DNA of 64,000 bases, from positions 1,302,001-1,366,000 of the forward strand of contig OZ245773.1 of assembly GCA_965227645.1 (NCBI GenBank). Reading direction: 5' to 3'. This DNA is from Flavimaribacter sp024343425 (GTDB lineage Bacteria > Pseudomonadota > Alphaproteobacteria > Rhizobiales > Rhizobiaceae). Below are positions 61,529-64,000 of this stretch, piece after piece. The notes beneath the pieces were generated by a model. That model ran no database searches. It saw only the letters and a list, made by a program, of their open reading frames with translations, and was not told the origin of the DNA. Numbering within the stretch: position 1 is the first letter of the stretch; the number at the start of each line of letters is the position of its first letter. Position numbers and translations under genes: made by a program.

Positions 61529-62878
61529 TCAGTTCGAACTTTCGCTCGAAGTAGAACCGTCACTGCTCTCTTCGGCCGCCGGTTCACTGTCCGATGCTCC
61601 GTCCGTGGCGGCGGCTTCCGGTTCGGCGGGCGCATCCGCGGCGGGTTCGTCTGCGGCAGGGGCTGCTTCCCCGGAGGAGCCGGCCGAAGCATCCGCCGGC
61701 GCGCTTTGCGTTTCCTGACCGGTGGTCGCTGGTTCCGCAGCGGGCGCAGGAGGCTGTTCGGGCGCAAGCGTCGCCGTGTATTCGGCGGCGATCGCATTGG
61801 CGGTTTCAGTATCCACGACGCCCGTGACGGGCAGTCCGTACCAGTCCTGGAAGGCGCGCACAGCGTCGTCGGTTCCCCGGCCAAAGACACCGTCTGCGCC
61901 ACCGCCAACACTGAAGCCTATCGCAATCAGCGCGTTCTGCAGCGTGCGAACCCGATCACCCCTGATGTAGGGCGACTGAAGGCTGAGCTCGATATCGCTG
62001 TCGTTGCTCGCCTGCGTGCTGGGCTTCGGCGTGTCCTCGTCGGACGAAACGATCTCGTAGACCTGTTCGTCCTGGTAGTAGGTCGGCCGATAGATGACGC
62101 CGTTGCATGCGTACACCGTGTCACCCTGGTCGACATACTCCTGACAATCGCTTCCGTTGTCCGGCAGCGCCGATACGAATGCCAGCGTCGCGCCGGCGAC
62201 AATCGCCGTATTGTACCAGCCCCATCCGGGGTTCCAGTAGTAGTTGCCCCAGCGATAGTGCGGCGGGCGATAGTAGGGCGGGCGATAGTAGGGCGGGCGC
62301 CAGTTGGGCGGCCGGTAACCGGGCGGACGATAGCCGGGCGGACGTCCTGCGATGGGCGGCCGGCCATGCGGCGGACGAGCCCCCGGCGGCCTGGTTCCCG
62401 GCGGACGCGTGTGGGGCGGCCGGCCTGGCCCTGCGCCTGGTCCCGCGCCCGGGCGACCGCCCGGAGGCCGCGCGCCGGGAGGCCGTGATCCCGGCGGACG
62501 TGTGGACGGCGGTCTCGACGGCCTGTTCTGACTTGCCGATGGGCGGCTGGACGGCCGTGACGCCGGCTTGGATGATGGCCGAGACGCCGGTCTCGAAGAC
62601 GGCCTGGAAGCAGGTCTCGACGATGGACGCGCCGAAGGCCTGGAAGATGGGCGGGACGACGGCCGGCTGGCGCTGGGGGGGCGAGGCCGCGCAGAATGTC
62701 CGCGCGAGACGCCAGCCCCTCGCGGACGCGCCTTTGGAGCGCCGTGGAATCCGCCGCCATGACCGCCGGGACGGGCCTGAGCCTGATCCAGCGTGTAATC
62801 GTTCGGAACGAACAGCTTTTCCGGCGGATTGCCGAGCGCGAAAGCAGCCAGGGCTGATACAAGAAGGAACTTTCTCAT
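61529..62878 (-). CDS. Pro/Arg-rich peptidoglycan-binding protein
   Basis: This 449-residue exported protein has a signal peptide (1-16), a long Pro/Arg/Ser-rich segment (about 35-200), a Tyr-rich part (about 190-215, RPPYYRPPYYRPP), a Cys pair (CQEYVDQGDTVYAC) and a PG_binding_1 domain (about 300-365: GDRVRTLQNALIAIG, GVFGRGTDDAVRAFQDWYG). The C-terminal 70 residues are Ala/Glu/Pro-rich. It is likely attached to the cell wall or periplasm. The gene starts 12 bp after the DUF2092 stop, so the two form one unit. Confidence 0.82.
   Translation of the reverse strand: MRKFLLVSALAAFALGNPPEKLFVPNDYTLDQAQARPGGHGGGFHGAPKARPRGAGVSRGHSARPRPPSASRPSSRPSSRPSARPSSRPASRPSSRPASRPSSKPASRPSSRPSASQNRPSRPPSTRPPGSRPPGARPPGGRPGAGPGAGPGRPPHTRPPGTRPPGARPPHGRPPIAGRPPGYRPPGYRPPNWRPPYYRPPYYRPPHYRWGNYYWNPGWGWYNTAIVAGATLAFVSALPDNGSDCQEYVDQGDTVYACNGVIYRPTYYQDEQVYEIVSSDEDTPKPSTQASNDSDIELSLQSPYIRGDRVRTLQNALIAIGFSVGGGADGVFGRGTDDAVRAFQDWYGLPVTGVVDTETANAIAAEYTATLAPEQPPAPAAEPATTGQETQSAPADASAGSSGEAAPAADEPAADAPAEPEAAATDGASDSEPAAEESSDGSTSSESSN
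62225..62680 (-). repeat. Degenerate tandem repeats encoding Pro-rich motifs
   Basis: Near-tandem GC-rich units (such as GGGCGGGCGATAGTAGG, seen several times around 62265-62300) encode RPPYYRPP and RPSSRPAS-type repeats in the peptidoglycan-binding protein. They are a low-complexity coding repeat, not a CRISPR or IS. Confidence 0.75.
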
Positions 62879-62890
62879 AGTCTTTGCTCC

Positions 62891-63652
62891 TTACTGATCC
62901 GACGAGGATTTGGTCATGGCCGAAAGCTGCGGAAAATACAGCCGCAACGCACCTTCGTCCGGTTCGAATTTGAACTGCGCCGGATCGGTGTCCGGTTCGA
63001 CGTCCCAGTCGGACATGAAGACCCGGTACTGCGGATCTTCCGGATCGTTGCGACGCGTGCCGAACAGCATCAGGGGCCAGGGCGCTTCTTCGTCGGCGGA
63101 GATCCAGACCTGCCAATCCTCATCGGCTTCCCGGAAGACGATATGATGCGCTTCCTGGCCGGCGATCAGGGTGGTTCCGAGATAGGCCGCCGCCTCGACA
63201 TCGCTCAAAAGTTCGTCGGGAAAGCTCTCGCTCAGGATCGACCACATGGGCAACACGGTGCCGGTCTTTTCCCGAACGGCCTCGACCAGATCGTCAAAAC
63301 TGCCGGAGAATTCGGTGCTGACGTAGAAGTCTTCATTGGGAGAAAAGATCGTGAATTCCGAACCGTCCCAGTAATAGTCGCGCAACGTGTCTTCACGTTC
63401 GGTATGGGAGTAGAAACCGGAGTCCCGGGCCATCAGCGTATTGCCGCTGCGTATGTAGGTGATTTTCTGATCATCCGTCACTTCGTCGAACGTGACGAAC
63501 CAGGAAAACGAAAATGCTGGCCGGGATGCGAGAAATTTCGCACTGTTCAGGACAATTTCCGTCGCCTGGGTCTCAATGTCGGTGGACTGTGTGAATGCCG
63601 GCGTCGCTGAGCCAAGACTGGCGGCGAACACCGCTGCAACGAGCGTTTTCAT
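62891..63652 (-). CDS. Secreted DUF2092 protein
   Basis: This 253-residue exported protein has a signal peptide (1-21, ending AFTQ) and a mature DUF2092-like chain, a LolA/LolB-related beta sheet fold (SFSWFVTFDEVTDDQ, YWDGSEFTIF, AHHIVFREADEDWQVWISAD). Function unknown. It lies 12 bp upstream of the Pro-rich peptidoglycan-binding gene on the same strand; the pair occurs together in other alphaproteobacteria. The start ATG at 63652 has GGGAGG nearby. Confidence 0.82.
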   Translation of the reverse strand: MKTLVAAVFAASLGSATPAFTQSTDIETQATEIVLNSAKFLASRPAFSFSWFVTFDEVTDDQKITYIRSGNTLMARDSGFYSHTEREDTLRDYYWDGSEFTIFSPNEDFYVSTEFSGSFDDLVEAVREKTGTVLPMWSILSESFPDELLSDVEAAAYLGTTLIAGQEAHHIVFREADEDWQVWISADEEAPWPLMLFGTRRNDPEDPQYRVFMSDWDVEPDTDPAQFKFEPDEGALRLYFPQLSAMTKSSSDQ

Positions 63653-64000
63653 CGGGAATGTACTCCTCCCTGCATGAGGTACATTGCTGCGTTATCCAAA
63701 ACCGATTTACAACCAAAGATTGCAATTATGTTTCCGATCCTGGCGCGGAGTATTTATCCGACCTTTGGATGTAAAAAGCAAGACAAGTAACGTTACTGAA
63801 TTTGTCTCCGAAACCATGCAGAAAATTCAATTTTCGCTTCATGGTAAAGCAACTTGTGTTATTAATTCGGCTGCGGGGCAGCAGGAACAAGGTCTGGCTG
63901 GAGGCAGTAATCCTTATCGAAACGCGTCGATTTTGCCGGTTATGGAACCGAGTTGAAACTGGAATGGCGAAAACAGGTGATTCGCCGCGTTGAGGAAGAG
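63653..64000. other. Gap at the right end, no gene recognised
   Basis: About 350 bp, AT-richer than the genes to its left. It holds the promoter side of the DUF2092 operon. Two overlapping short frames to the right lack family-like content, so nothing is called. Confidence 0.4.

Noticed and set aside
62225..62680. GC-rich tandem repeats considered as a CRISPR array
   Set aside because: Repeat units are irregular, have no spacers and lie inside a coding frame encoding Pro-rich repeats.

Overview
The window looks like chromosome of a Gram-negative alphaproteobacterium, most likely in the order Hyphomicrobiales (Rhizobiales). The evidence is the high GC content, a Zur/ZnuABC locus of rhizobial type, a mannosylfructose-phosphate synthase/phosphatase-like pair (best known from Agrobacterium), many TRAP and oligopeptide transporters and a membrane-anchored GGDEF-EAL protein. 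The genus cannot be fixed from the sequence alone. No rRNA, tRNA or CRISPR array was seen.

Region by region. 1-4 kb is an AT-richer island edge: a Gp157-like phage gene running off the left end, two small XRE regulators around a GGDEF-like protein without its active-site motif, an epimerase-like protein with an altered catalytic motif, and three small phage/island-type genes. 4.2-6.7 kb is a large MscS-type channel. 6.8-10.1 kb is the zinc locus: znuA diverges from znuC-znuB-zur across an inverted repeat that is a candidate Zur operator. 10.2-15.4 kb holds a small membrane protein, an SLC13/RCK permease coupled to a hypothetical gene, and the GGDEF-EAL protein. 16.1-18.8 kb encodes two secreted proteins: an Ntn-type amidase and a haem-motif beta-propeller. 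19.3-24.2 kb is a TRAP transporter whose large permease carries a C-terminal extension of about 330 residues; an IS630 remnant abuts its stop codon.

24.7-31.4 kb holds an SRPBCC/DHFR-like pair, an SDR, a PPP-type phosphatase coupled to a phosphopantetheinyl transferase, two small secreted proteins and an OmpR/EnvZ-type pair. 31.4-38.9 kb is a stress-flavoured cluster: a DksA-like zinc-finger protein, a host-attachment-family protein, a CBS-linked site-2 protease, a tandem universal stress protein, a fusion of a cyclic-nucleotide-binding domain to an HlyD-type adaptor, a formate/nitrite channel and a META-domain protein. 38.9-43.2 kb is a MacB-like ABC efflux operon. 43.6-44.9 kb has a GlsB/YeaQ-type protein and purU.

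45.0-48.6 kb is an operon for a non-reducing disaccharide: a clan GH-J glycosidase, a HAD sugar-phosphatase and a GT4 synthase, followed by hairpins and two REP-like palindromes. 50.0-51.0 kb is an IS630 element with TA-flanked ends and a transposase split at an A8 run; it sits 44 bp upstream of a phosphodiesterase gene and an oligopeptide ABC operon (51.1-58.3 kb). 58.5-63.7 kb encodes an FMN reductase and envelope proteins: a porin, a lipoprotein alpha/beta hydrolase, a Pro-rich peptidoglycan-binding protein and a DUF2092 protein.
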